Shown piece after piece: positions 27,480-36,858 of a stretch of 64,000 nt of DNA; the stretch's first letter is position 1; each line of letters starts with the position of its first letter. This stretch comes from Gammaproteobacteria bacterium (GTDB lineage: Bacteria; Pseudomonadota; Gammaproteobacteria; SZUA-152): NCBI GenBank assembly GCA_029882975.1, contig JAOUJW010000019.1:1-64000 (forward strand). The letters run 5' to 3'. The translations under genes were made by a program, and so were the position numbers. Under the pieces are notes generated by a model, which saw nothing but the letters and a program-made list of their open reading frames with translations, ran no database searches and was not told where the DNA came from.

Positions 27480-30032
27480 TTGCATTTACCACAAGCATTT
27501 GACATAAATTCCACAACTGTTCGGGACAAACCATTGGATACCACAGAACCTGCTTTTTCGGAACCGCTGATTACCAATAGCTTTGGCGATAGCTATTTCT
27601 ATGGTGTAAACCACCAAAGTTTTGATCGAATTGGCTCCACTGCGATTTACAAATCTCGTTGGGGTGAGAAACTGTTTCAGGAAAACCACTTATACATTAT
27701 TGCGGGGAGCGACAGCGGCCTTTTAATAAGACACGTATTGAAATATGGCATACCCAAAGGCAGCCGCTACCTGTTTGTAGAACTGGACAGTATCGTACCG
27801 GAACTGGAATTTTTGTCTGGTATTATTGAAGCGGAATCCAATGTTGCATTATGTACAATTGACACCTTGGATAAATCGCTTAAATCATTTTCACTCGACC
27901 GGTATGCTTACCTGGATGCAGTAGATGTTCTGGTATCCCTAGCCGCAGAAGAAGCCTATCTTAGTGACTACGCCGTTTTGTGGAACAGCCTTGAAAAGGC
28001 CGTTCAACAAATTCTTTGGCTATACAAAACTCAGTTTGGTAATTGTACATTTTTTAGCGCGCAATTGAGAAACATGGCGGAAAACCGCTCTCCTGCCTCT
28101 ATGCTGCGTAATGTATTTCCGGGAAAAACAGCTATTCTGTTGGGTGGTGGCCCCTCCCTGGATCCGGCTCTTCCCTGGGTTAAAAGCCACAGAAGTGAAC
28201 TGGTAGTTACTGCTGTATCAAGAATCAGCAAGCGCCTGCTGGAAGTGGACTTAGTCCCCGACGTTGTGTTTACAGTAGATCCACACCCAGGTAGCTTTGA
28301 TGTGGGCAAACACATGCTCAATTTTCCGCATAAGGTTCTGCTCGTCAATGCATACCATTCCAACTCTCGCTTGCTCGGACAATGGGGGGGTCGCAGTGTC
28401 TACCTCAACAAAAACAATCCATGGGTCAGTTTTAACGATAATGACAACGTTGTCACTGCGGCCCCCACCGTCAGCAATAGTGCTGTTAACATGCTCATTG
28501 CTATGGGCTTCAAAAGAATTTTATTAGCCGGGTTGGATCTATGCTTTAGTCCTGAAGGATACACACACGCCATGGGTAGTGACGAAAGAAAGCTCGGTGC
28601 GTTAGTGGGCGCCAGTCACTTATCGATACAAACGAACAGTGGTGAAATTGCTCAAACCGACAATAGTTTTTACATGGCTGCAGAAAGTCTCGCCAAACAA
28701 GCAGAATACGCAACGACACAACATTGTCGGCTTATCAACTGTGCGCCTCATGCCGCCAAAATTCCCAATATAGAATATCAAGACTTGAATAAAATACCAC
28801 TTGAGCCATTGGGAGTGGATGTTTGGCAAACCATAGAACAAAGACTTTGCACCGATAATTCCACCTCCAGAATTGAGCATTATGAAAAATGCCTAAAAGT
28901 ATTAACTAAAGCCGAATACAAATTAGAGAAAATTCGAAGGATGTCCAAAGATGCATTGACACACAATAAGTGGCTTTTTGACAAAAAGGGAGACCCGGGC
29001 TCATTTAAACACAAGATCAAAATGGACCGTATAGAAAAGGAATTGAACGGTGCATTAAAAGATTACAGCGTATTGTGTAAAATCTATGGGATGAGCGAGT
29101 TTGTCAAGACTCTCCGACCGGACGACAAAAGCGAATGGAGTGATGACGAGGTAGAAAAAGCCGGATTTACCTACTATGAAGCATATTTAACCGGTGCTGA
29201 CAATTTGCTGAAAGAAGTCTGTTCAGCCGTTGAGAGGGTTCAGGCTCGCATTGAAGAGGAAAAACCCCATCCGGATTTTGAGTTATTGACATCTCAATGG
29301 GAACAGGATCAACAGTTTCACCGTGCAGCGCTTTGGAAGCAACGACAGAGTGACAGCTACTGTTTTACTACTACCATAAATACTCAAATCGCCAAATTCG
29401 AGCAACAATTCCATAGTGACATCCGTAACGAGAAACACAACTACTTGGTCAATATAAAGCAGCGTTCTAATCTAAAGGGAGTATGCAGCAAAGCGTTGGA
29501 TCTATTTCGTCACAAAAACCTCAAAGGACTGGAACACTTGATCAATGGACTCAATACGCGCTCTGAATCTGAGGCCAAGCCATTGTTGTTGTTGACACAG
29601 GCCTACATCCTTGAATTAAACGACCAGCCGGATATGGCAATTTCCACATTGGAAGATCTTGTTTCCGATTGCTCAGATAGCAATCCACTGGAATACGCGT
29701 TAAGCCGCCTGTCAGTTCTTTATCTGGGAAACATGGATTTGGAAAAAGCAGCAGGCACATTAAAATTCCTATCCGGCATCTCCAGCAGTTATATGCCGCA
29801 ATACGCTGACATGTTGAGTATTAAGGGCGACAAAAAATCCGCCATTGATGTCTACACCGACTATTTAACTAAGATACCGGGTGACTACGCAACCATGTTA
29901 AAACTGGGCCTGTTGTATTTGGATCTTGGAGTTACCGACGGTGCTCTTTGGATATTCCAGCACTTATATGATCTCGATCCCAATAATTCGAATATAGCAA
30001 GGCTTTTAAATGACACAAAGGCATCCGCATGA
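27480..30032 (+). CDS. Motility-associated factor (Maf, DUF115) flagellin glycosyltransferase
   Basis: A large cytoplasmic protein of 850 residues. The N-terminal region (about 20-180) is Maf-specific. The DUF115/MAF_flag10 core (about 195-430) holds the Rossmann-like GGGPSLDPALPWV and a sialyltransferase-like fold in known members. A charged helical section follows (about 470-680), then a C-terminal TPR-like region (about 690-850). Maf proteins transfer nonulosonic acids (pseudaminic or legionaminic acid) to flagellin Ser/Thr before export. The location between the flagellins and a legionaminic acid pathway makes that role likely. The only available start near the N-terminus is TTG at 27480 with AGG about ten bases upstream. 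The TPR extension may hold flagellin; that is inference. Confidence 0.88.
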   Translation: MHLPQAFDINSTTVRDKPLDTTEPAFSEPLITNSFGDSYFYGVNHQSFDRIGSTAIYKSRWGEKLFQENHLYIIAGSDSGLLIRHVLKYGIPKGSRYLFVELDSIVPELEFLSGIIEAESNVALCTIDTLDKSLKSFSLDRYAYLDAVDVLVSLAAEEAYLSDYAVLWNSLEKAVQQILWLYKTQFGNCTFFSAQLRNMAENRSPASMLRNVFPGKTAILLGGGPSLDPALPWVKSHRSELVVTAVSRISKRLLEVDLVPDVVFTVDPHPGSFDVGKHMLNFPHKVLLVNAYHSNSRLLGQWGGRSVYLNKNNPWVSFNDNDNVVTAAPTVSNSAVNMLIAMGFKRILLAGLDLCFSPEGYTHAMGSDERKLGALVGASHLSIQTNSGEIAQTDNSFYMAAESLAKQAEYATTQHCRLINCAPHAAKIPNIEYQDLNKIPLEPLGVDVWQTIEQRLCTDNSTSRIEHYEKCLKVLTKAEYKLEKIRRMSKDALTHNKWLFDKKGDPGSFKHKIKMDRIEKELNGALKDYSVLCKIYGMSEFVKTLRPDDKSEWSDDEVEKAGFTYYEAYLTGADNLLKEVCSAVERVQARIEEEKPHPDFELLTSQWEQDQQFHRAALWKQRQSDSYCFTTTINTQIAKFEQQFHSDIRNEKHNYLVNIKQRSNLKGVCSKALDLFRHKNLKGLEHLINGLNTRSESEAKPLLLLTQAYILELNDQPDMAISTLEDLVSDCSDSNPLEYALSRLSVLYLGNMDLEKAAGTLKFLSGISSSYMPQYADMLSIKGDKKSAIDVYTDYLTKIPGDYATMLKLGLLYLDLGVTDGALWIFQHLYDLDPNNSNIARLLNDTKASA

Positions 30033-31042
30033 ACAGTCAAAACAACTACACGGCTTTGGTTACCGGCGCTGATGGCTTTATTGGTTCTCATTTAGTTGAA
30101 GCGTTGGTCAAATCCGGGGTAAATGTTAAAGCATTTGTTTTATACAATTCACTGGGTAGTTGGGGTTGGTTGGAACATGTGGATCAACAGGTTTTGGATA
30201 GTATTGAAATACATTGTGGCGACATACGGGATCCGGGTTCCGCCAAATTGGCAGTCTCCGGATGTGATACCGTGTTTCATTTGGCCGCATTGATTGGCAT
30301 CCCATATTCATACACTGCACCGGATTCCTATCTCGACACCAATATAAGAGGTACGCTTAACTTGCTCAATGCTGCACGGGACTACGATGTGAATTATTTT
30401 ATTAACACCTCCACCAGCGAAGTATACGGAAGTGCGCTGCAGGTTCCAATACCGGAAACCCACCCACTTCAACCACAATCACCCTATTCCGCCAGTAAAA
30501 TAGCCGCAGATCAATTGGCATTATCATACTACTATTCATTTGACTTACCTGTATCCATTATTCGACCCTTCAACACCTATGGACCAAGACAGTCTGCCAG
30601 AGCTGTGATACCCACAGTGATATCGCAAATTGCCAATGGAGCACAATCCATTAAATTGGGTTCACTATATCCCACTCGGGACTTCAATTATGTCAGCGAT
30701 ACCGTAAATGGTTTTGTAAAAATTAGGGAAACCAAAGCAGGAATAGGTGAAACCATCAATATTGGCAGTGGATATGAAATTTCCGTACAAAATACAGTTG
30801 AGCTGATTGCAAGTCTTATGGGGCAGCAAATAACCATAGAATCTGATGACCAACGTCTGCGACCGAAAAGCAGTGAAGTGGACCGTCTCTGTGCAGACAA
30901 CAGCAAAGCCAAAACGATTGCGGATTGGTCGCCGGAACACGCGGGTATCGATGGACTAAAACGGGGTCTCAAGAAAACTATTGACTGGTTTTCCGACCCA
31001 GTCAATCTTTCCAAATACAAATCCTCTATTTACAACGTCTAG
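30029..31042 (+). CDS. legB: LegB-type NDP-sugar 4,6-dehydratase
   Basis: A 337-residue extended-SDR enzyme, probably the GDP-GlcNAc 4,6-dehydratase that starts legionaminic acid synthesis. It shows the NAD motif TGADGFIGSH (about 11-20), the catalytic STSEVYG segment and YSASK (Tyr/Lys pair, about 150). The family's SYTAPDSYLDTNIRGT segment is also present. It overlaps the maf gene by four bases and precedes legC by six. PseB-type dehydratases differ in sequence and would not partner with LegC/LegG/LegI, so the legionaminic branch is favoured. The nucleotide (GDP rather than UDP) is inferred from ptmE downstream. Confidence 0.9.
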   Translation: MNSQNNYTALVTGADGFIGSHLVEALVKSGVNVKAFVLYNSLGSWGWLEHVDQQVLDSIEIHCGDIRDPGSAKLAVSGCDTVFHLAALIGIPYSYTAPDSYLDTNIRGTLNLLNAARDYDVNYFINTSTSEVYGSALQVPIPETHPLQPQSPYSASKIAADQLALSYYYSFDLPVSIIRPFNTYGPRQSARAVIPTVISQIANGAQSIKLGSLYPTRDFNYVSDTVNGFVKIRETKAGIGETINIGSGYEISVQNTVELIASLMGQQITIESDDQRLRPKSSEVDRLCADNSKAKTIADWSPEHAGIDGLKRGLKKTIDWFSDPVNLSKYKSSIYNV

Positions 31043-31048
31043 GCCTTC

Positions 31049-32233
31049 ATGAATATTCAGTCTTTTGTTTCCACTCTCAAGTCTTTCGCAAGAGACAAAG
31101 ACGTGCTTAACCTGCACGAGCCGATATTCTTAGGCAAAGAAAAAGACTACGTCAACGACTGTATTGAAACCGGTTGGGTTTCCAGCGTGGGAGCCTATGT
31201 CAACCGTTTCGAAAAGGAATTGGCGGAATATACCGGATCCAGACGCGCTATTGCTGTTGTCAACGGAACGGCGGCCTTACACATTAGTTTACTTTTGAAC
31301 AATATTGGAGAAAATGACGAAGTCTTGCTTCCGGCATTGACCTTCGTCGCAAGCGCTAACGCCATTGCCTACTGCCGCGCAATACCGCATTTCGTCGAGA
31401 TCAGTCAAGAAACCTTAGGCGTAGATCCGGAGCTTCTGAGACGGTATCTTCAGGACACTACCTTCATCAAGAATCAACACTGTATCAATAGAAAGACAGG
31501 TAGACCCATCAAAGCCCTGATGGTCGTCCATGCTTTTGGACACTGCGCCTCCATGGAAGCGCTGCATCAAATTTGCCAGGATCACAATCTAGCCCTTATC
31601 GAAGATGCAGCTGAAGCACTGGGTAGCACCTATAAAAACCAACACGCCGGTACTTTTGGTCAGGCAGGTGCTCTAAGCTTTAATGGAAATAAAATTATAA
31701 CCACTGGCGGCGGTGGTGCCGTACTACTGAATAGCGAACGTATGGCCGAACAAGCACGCCATATCAGCACCACCGCCAAGCTACCCCATGGTTGGGAATA
31801 TAACCACGACCAAGTGGGATACAACTACCGCATGCCAAACATAAATGCTGCATTAGGCGTAGCCCAATTGGAACAACTCCCCCAATTTCTTTTACAAAAA
31901 CGTCGATTGACCCAGATCTACAAAGAGCGATTCTTGGAATTCAGTAACGTGACTGTTTTTGAGCAACCGCAGAACTGCCATAGTAACTATTGGTTAAATG
32001 TATTGCTATTGGATCAATCTCTCAACACAGAGGCTAAAGACCCCTCACTATTGGACCAGATATTGGCGGCCTGTCACGATGCTAATATAATGGTGCGACC
32101 TGCCTGGCGTCTTTTACATCAGCTACCAATGTACACTCACTGCCCAAAAATGGATCTCAGTTTCTCAGAAGACATTGTTAAACGGCTTATCTGCCTCCCC
32201 AGCAGTGCAGACTTGGTGAATCATGCTACCTGA
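31049..32233 (+). CDS. legC: LegC-type PLP-dependent sugar aminotransferase
   Basis: A DegT/DnrJ/EryC1/StrS-family aminotransferase of 394 residues. It would convert the 4-keto sugar from LegB to the 4-amino sugar with glutamate as donor. PLP-binding features are VEDAAEALGS-like LIEDAAEALG (about 185) and the Schiff-base Lys in SFNGNKIITTGGGG (about 213). The N-terminal part matches LegC in length and in VSSVGAYVNRFEKELAEYTG. It overlaps legG by 11 bases. Confidence 0.9.
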   Translation: MNIQSFVSTLKSFARDKDVLNLHEPIFLGKEKDYVNDCIETGWVSSVGAYVNRFEKELAEYTGSRRAIAVVNGTAALHISLLLNNIGENDEVLLPALTFVASANAIAYCRAIPHFVEISQETLGVDPELLRRYLQDTTFIKNQHCINRKTGRPIKALMVVHAFGHCASMEALHQICQDHNLALIEDAAEALGSTYKNQHAGTFGQAGALSFNGNKIITTGGGGAVLLNSERMAEQARHISTTAKLPHGWEYNHDQVGYNYRMPNINAALGVAQLEQLPQFLLQKRRLTQIYKERFLEFSNVTVFEQPQNCHSNYWLNVLLLDQSLNTEAKDPSLLDQILAACHDANIMVRPAWRLLHQLPMYTHCPKMDLSFSEDIVKRLICLPSSADLVNHAT

Positions 32234-33392
32234 GCATTTAAAAATATGCGCTATCAGCGGATCGCGCGCTGATTATGGCCTGCTGCTCTCCCTGCTCAAA
32301 TCGTTGCAAAAAGATCCGCAGTTTACACTGCAACTACTCGTTACCGGCTCACATTTAAGTAAAAACCATGGCGACACCGTTACTTGTTTTTCAGAAGATG
32401 GAATTGCTATAGACCACCGTATTCCTATCTTAAGCAAATCGGACAGCCCCCAGGCGATCTGTAGTGCTGTTGCAAAAGCCGTTGAAGGATTCTCCGTAGC
32501 TTTTGCATCCTTGACACCGGACCTTGTACTCGTGTTGGGAGACCGCTACGAAATATTCGCGGGGGTCCAGGCTGCATTGTTTCACAAAATACCGGTTGCT
32601 CATATTGCAGGTGGCGATATCACCGAAGGTGCCTACGACGACGCCATACGTCATGCAATCACCAAAATGTCCCATTTACACTTTACCACCAATACCCAAT
32701 CCACATCGCGTATTGTCCAGATGGGCGAAAATCCTGAATCTGTATTTACCGTAGGTAGCCCGGGAATAGACTTAATTAAGTCATTGCAATTGTTGGACAA
32801 GCAACAGTTACAGAAGGTGTTAAGCATACCGATGCAAGAGCGGGTCTTTCTGGTGGGCTATCATCCCGTTACTTTGGAAACACGTACCATTTCACAGCAG
32901 TGCCAAACGTTGTTTTCTGCATTGGATCAATTTCCAGAATCTACTGTGATTTTCACCAGCGCTAATGCAGATACCGAAGGCCATACAGCGAATAAACTAA
33001 TTCGGTCTTATGTTGCCAAACATTCTTTTGCTCACTACTTTGAGTCATTAGGGCAGTTGAAATATTTGAGTTTACTGCAATGTTGCAATGTCGTTATAGG
33101 TAACTCCTCCAGCGGTCTATACGAAGCCCCCAGTCTGGGTACTCCGACTGTCAATATTGGTATCCGACAAAAAGGTCGACTCAAGGCAGACAGCGTACAA
33201 GACTGTGAGTTAGACACAGATTCGATTATTAGCTGCGTCAAGGCAGCACTGAAAAGCGCAACCATTGTTGCGGAAAACCCCTATGGAGACGGAAACAGCG
33301 TAGCGCGCATTATGGCTGTTTTGAAAGATTTGAATCGGTTCAAACTGGATTCACTGGTCCAGAAGTCATTTTTCGAGGTAACCCGTGTCTAA
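32223..33392 (+). CDS. legG: LegG/NeuC-type hydrolyzing NDP-sugar 2-epimerase
   Basis: A 389-residue GT-B-fold enzyme that removes the nucleotide and inverts C2 to give 2,4-diacetamido-2,4,6-trideoxymannose. The start CAISGSRADYGLLLSLL is diagnostic for the NeuC/LegG family. The catalytic region HIAGGDITEGAYDDAIRHA and the nucleotide-binding GNSSSGLYEAPSLGTPTVNIG are intact. Overlap with legC (11 bases) and legI (8 bases) indicates tight coupling. Confidence 0.93.
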   Translation: MLPEHLKICAISGSRADYGLLLSLLKSLQKDPQFTLQLLVTGSHLSKNHGDTVTCFSEDGIAIDHRIPILSKSDSPQAICSAVAKAVEGFSVAFASLTPDLVLVLGDRYEIFAGVQAALFHKIPVAHIAGGDITEGAYDDAIRHAITKMSHLHFTTNTQSTSRIVQMGENPESVFTVGSPGIDLIKSLQLLDKQQLQKVLSIPMQERVFLVGYHPVTLETRTISQQCQTLFSALDQFPESTVIFTSANADTEGHTANKLIRSYVAKHSFAHYFESLGQLKYLSLLQCCNVVIGNSSSGLYEAPSLGTPTVNIGIRQKGRLKADSVQDCELDTDSIISCVKAALKSATIVAENPYGDGNSVARIMAVLKDLNRFKLDSLVQKSFFEVTRV

Positions 33393-34458
33393 CTCTTGTT
33401 TTATTATTGCTGAAGCCGGTGTCAATCATAACGGAGAAATGGAAACCGCGTTCGAATTGGCACAGGCGGCATTGGATGCCGGCGCGGACGCAGTCAAGTA
33501 TCAGTTATTTATCCCTGAAGCTTTGGTATTGGATGGTACCCCCACTGCAGATTATCAACAACGTAATACCGGACAGCAATCTCAACTGCAGTTACTGCAG
33601 CGCTTAGCCCTACATTCTGAACAACACGCACAAGTGAAACAGTACTGTGAACACATCGGTATCCAGTATATGTGTTCTCCTTTTGACAATAATAGCGCGG
33701 ACTACCTCTGCAATGTACTACAGTTGGATACGATAAAAATCGGTTCCGGAGAATTGAGCAATGGCCCTATGCTATTGCAGATTGCCCAAAGCGGGAAAAA
33801 TACAGTTTTGTCTACCGGTATGAGTACAGTAGCCGACATTCGTTGTGCCCTAAACATCCTGGCTCATGGATACTCTCGCCCAAAATCAGAAAATCCGCTG
33901 CCATACACACAATTGCTGGCAACACCTCCGGATCTAAGTATTCTACGAAACAAGGTGGTACTATTGCATTGCACCACCGAGTACCCTTGCCCTGAAACTT
34001 CTGTCAATCTGTTGGCCATGCGCGATCTGGCGCAACAGTTTGAGTTACCGGTAGGTTTGTCTGATCACAGTGAAGGTATTTTAGCATCGACCAGTGCAGT
34101 GTCATTGGGAGCATGTGTCATAGAAAAACATTTCACCTTAGATAAAAACCAAAACGGGCCCGATCATTGCGCTTCATTGAATCCTGCGGAATTCAGCGCT
34201 TTGGTAAAAGGAATACGAAGCGTAGAACGCATGCTGGGTAATGGCGTTAAACAACCAGATCCTGTAGAGTTACAAAACAAAAAAGTGGTACGAAAACATA
34301 TCGTAGCCGCCTGCGACATCAAACAAGGGGAACTGTTCACAGAACATAACCTGACTTGTAAACGGACTCCATCCGGTATATCCCCCTTTTCTTTTTGGGA
34401 ATTACTGGGTAAACCTGCCGGCAAGGACTACGCCATTAATGAGGAGATCCGGTTTTGA
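33385..34458 (+). CDS. legI: N,N'-diacetyllegionaminate synthase (NeuB family)
   Basis: LegI condenses the trideoxymannose intermediate with phosphoenolpyruvate to form legionaminic acid. The 357 residues begin with IAEAGVNHNGEMETAFELA, continue through the TIM barrel with KIGSGE and LSDHSEGI, and end with an SAF/antifreeze-like domain (about 295-355). GTG at 33385 has GAGG upstream and overlaps legG. Length is normal. Distinction from NeuB or PseI rests on the surrounding leg genes. Confidence 0.92.
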   Translation: MSNSCFIIAEAGVNHNGEMETAFELAQAALDAGADAVKYQLFIPEALVLDGTPTADYQQRNTGQQSQLQLLQRLALHSEQHAQVKQYCEHIGIQYMCSPFDNNSADYLCNVLQLDTIKIGSGELSNGPMLLQIAQSGKNTVLSTGMSTVADIRCALNILAHGYSRPKSENPLPYTQLLATPPDLSILRNKVVLLHCTTEYPCPETSVNLLAMRDLAQQFELPVGLSDHSEGILASTSAVSLGACVIEKHFTLDKNQNGPDHCASLNPAEFSALVKGIRSVERMLGNGVKQPDPVELQNKKVVRKHIVAACDIKQGELFTEHNLTCKRTPSGISPFSFWELLGKPAGKDYAINEEIRF

Positions 34459-35102
34459 CGCCTCCTTTGATTCTATTGGGTAGTGGTGGACACGCATCGG
34501 TGTTAGCCGAATGTATTCAATTATGTGGATTCAGCTTATACGCCGTTGTTTCCCCAACAAAACCCGAGGGCCCTTTGTTTGAACAAAGCGTATGGCTAAA
34601 CGGTGACGCAAATGCTTTAGACTTGGATGTCAGGCAATACCGGGTAGTCAATGGCGTGGGTTCCATTGGTGACACGGGAAAAAGAAAAGCCCTGTTCGAT
34701 TTGTACAAGTCTAAAGGTTTCTATTTCCAAAATATCGTTCACCCCAGTGCTGTGATTAGCCCTCACTTAAGAAACCTGGGCGAAGGTTTTCAAGCTTTAT
34801 CCGGCTGTATCGTTAACACCGGGTGCCACATTGGTGACAACGTGGTCCTAAACAGTAGAGCCGTGGTGGAACACCACTGCCGCATAGGTAACCACAGTTT
34901 TGTGGCAAGTTCCGCGACCTTATGTGGTTCCTGTGAAGTTGAAGACCAAGTTCATATTGGCGCAGCTGCGGTTCTAAACCAGGGACTCTTTGTGGGTCAT
35001 GGCGCACTAATTGCAACCGGTTCTGTAGTCATTAGGAATGTAACAGCGAAAACCCTGGTAATGGGTGTACCCGCACGGAAGCAGCGTGATTTATCATGTT
35101 AA
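34455..35102 (+). CDS. NeuD/LegH-type sugar acetyltransferase
   Basis: A 215-residue protein with an N-terminal Rossmann-like domain (ILLGSGGHASVLAECI, about 1-85) and a left-handed beta-helix of hexapeptide repeats (about 90-205). The repeats include the catalytic-type His in VVEHHCRIGN. It would acetylate the 4-amino group of the LegC product (LegH/PglD role) or O-acetylate the finished sugar (NeuD role). Since no other acetyltransferase is in the cluster, the first is favoured. It starts at TTG (34455) with GAGGAG upstream, sharing TTGA with the legI stop, and overlaps ptmE by seven bases. Confidence 0.85.
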   Translation: MTPPLILLGSGGHASVLAECIQLCGFSLYAVVSPTKPEGPLFEQSVWLNGDANALDLDVRQYRVVNGVGSIGDTGKRKALFDLYKSKGFYFQNIVHPSAVISPHLRNLGEGFQALSGCIVNTGCHIGDNVVLNSRAVVEHHCRIGNHSFVASSATLCGSCEVEDQVHIGAAAVLNQGLFVGHGALIATGSVVIRNVTAKTLVMGVPARKQRDLSC

Positions 35103-36148
35103 ATCATGAATGGAAGAATATCGCCGTTAGACCTGACGCTACTATGCGCGAGGTACTGGCCCTTATTGATAAAACCGCTATGCAAATCGCATTGGTGGTG
35201 GATGACGCCTGCCATTTAACAGGTACCATTACGGACGGAGATATACGTCGAGCCCTGCTCAAAGGTGAAAACCTGGACACAGCGGTACACCTATTTATGA
35301 ATCCCAATGCCGTTACCGGTTTGGTGGACGAAGATCCGCTAAGTTGGCAACGCGCTATGCAACGTCACTCATTAAAACACCTTCCCCTATTAGATGCGTC
35401 CGGCTGTATCAGAGCACTGGCCCGACTGGAGATACCCCAGGAACCTAAACGGGAAAACCGTGTGGTGCTCATGGCCGGAGGTCTCGGAACACGTCTACGT
35501 CCCCTTACACAAAGCAAACCCAAACCGTTACTTACCGTTGGAGACCGACCTATCATAGAAACGATAATTGAAAATTTTGCACAGCAGGGTTTTTACCAAT
35601 TTACCCTATGCATCAATTATCAAGGGGAGAAAATCAAAGCATATTGCGGAGATGGAAACAAATGGGGTGTACAAATAGACTATGTGGAAGAATCCAAACG
35701 ACTGGGAACTGCGGGTGCTTTAGCGTTGTTATCTGAGAGACCGGATTTACCCTTTTTTGTGATGAATGGAGATTTGTTAACAAAAGTGGATTTCGTTCGG
35801 TTTTTGGATTTTCACAAAAAACAAGACAACCATGCCAGCATGTGCGTTCGAGAATACAGATATCAGATCCCGTATGGTGTTGTGGATCTGGACCAACACA
35901 AAATAGTGCAATTGCGGGAAAAGCCGGTCTTCTATCACAATGTCAACGCAGGAATTTATTTGCTCAATCCGGAAGTGCTGCAATTAATACCCCGTAACAC
36001 CTATTTCGATATGCCCCAATTATTCGATCATCTAATATCCGAGAGTTATCAAGCGGGCAGTTTTCCTCTGCGTGAATATTGGATGGATGTCGGCAGGATG
36101 GAGGATTTCCATCAAGCCCACAGCGACTACATAGAGCAATTCGGATGA
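35096..36148 (+). CDS. ptmE: PtmE-type CBS-domain sugar-1-phosphate nucleotidyltransferase
   Basis: A 350-residue protein with two CBS motifs (about 5-115) followed by a nucleotidyltransferase domain (about 120-345). The latter has VVLMAGGLGTRLRPLTQSKPKPLL, MNGDLLTKVDF and EKPVFYHNVNAGIY. This architecture matches Campylobacter PtmE, the glucosamine-1-phosphate guanylyltransferase that feeds the GDP-linked legionaminic acid route. CBS domains suggest allosteric control by nucleotides. It overlaps both neighbours by a few bases. The companion genes ptmF, ptmA and pgmL are not in this window. Confidence 0.88.
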   Translation: MLNHEWKNIAVRPDATMREVLALIDKTAMQIALVVDDACHLTGTITDGDIRRALLKGENLDTAVHLFMNPNAVTGLVDEDPLSWQRAMQRHSLKHLPLLDASGCIRALARLEIPQEPKRENRVVLMAGGLGTRLRPLTQSKPKPLLTVGDRPIIETIIENFAQQGFYQFTLCINYQGEKIKAYCGDGNKWGVQIDYVEESKRLGTAGALALLSERPDLPFFVMNGDLLTKVDFVRFLDFHKKQDNHASMCVREYRYQIPYGVVDLDQHKIVQLREKPVFYHNVNAGIYLLNPEVLQLIPRNTYFDMPQLFDHLISESYQAGSFPLREYWMDVGRMEDFHQAHSDYIEQFG

Positions 36149-36858
36149 TCGACAACAAGCGAATCTTAGCAGTTATTCCTGCCAGAGGCGGGTCAAAAGG
36201 ATTACCCGGCAAAAATATTCTCACATTACTCGGTAAACCACTAATCGCCTGGACCATTGAAAGCGCTTTGAACTCGCACCTCATAGACCATACTATCGTA
36301 TCTTCGGATGCGGAGGACATTATTGCGGTTGCAGAACAATTACGTTGTCAGGTACCGTTCCGACGCCCCGAAAACTTGTCCGGTGATGACAGCAGTAGCA
36401 TAGACGTCCTCATTCACGCATTGGAACAGGTGCCCGGCTATGACTATATAGTTTTGTTGCAACCCACAAGTCCATTGCGTACCACAGAAGATATCGATTC
36501 CGCTATAAAACACATGTTCCGGAATAAGGCCAGCAGTTGTGTTTCCGTTTCGCGGCTCAACAAAGCCTTACAGTGGATGTTTTACCTGGATGAACAAAGT
36601 CATTTGTTCCCGGTTGACCAAATCAGCAGCAGCCCACGACAAAAACTCCCAACACTATTTGCACTCAATGGTGCTATTTACGTGATTAACTCACAATTAC
36701 TTATGAGCAGCCGAAAACTGATTCATTCTGATACGGTGGCTTTTACGATGGATCCTTCACACTCGGTGGATATTGATGACAAGGGCGATTTGGAATACGC
36801 CCGGTTCTTGTTGTCGCAACGAAAACAAAGGCACAAATATGAGCAACCATCCCGCTAA
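36145..36858 (+). CDS. legF: CMP-legionaminic acid synthetase (NeuA family)
   Basis: LegF (PtmB) activates legionaminic acid with CTP, making the donor for glycosyltransferases. The 237-residue enzyme starts with ILAVIPARGGSKGLPGKN, the NeuA P-loop, and has LQPTSPLRTTEDID and DIDDKGDLEYA. ATG at 36145 overlaps the ptmE stop (ATGA); an earlier in-frame ATG would intrude 70 bases into ptmE and is disfavoured. It ends inside the start of the next gene. Confidence 0.92.
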   Translation: MIDNKRILAVIPARGGSKGLPGKNILTLLGKPLIAWTIESALNSHLIDHTIVSSDAEDIIAVAEQLRCQVPFRRPENLSGDDSSSIDVLIHALEQVPGYDYIVLLQPTSPLRTTEDIDSAIKHMFRNKASSCVSVSRLNKALQWMFYLDEQSHLFPVDQISSSPRQKLPTLFALNGAIYVINSQLLMSSRKLIHSDTVAFTMDPSHSVDIDDKGDLEYARFLLSQRKQRHKYEQPSR

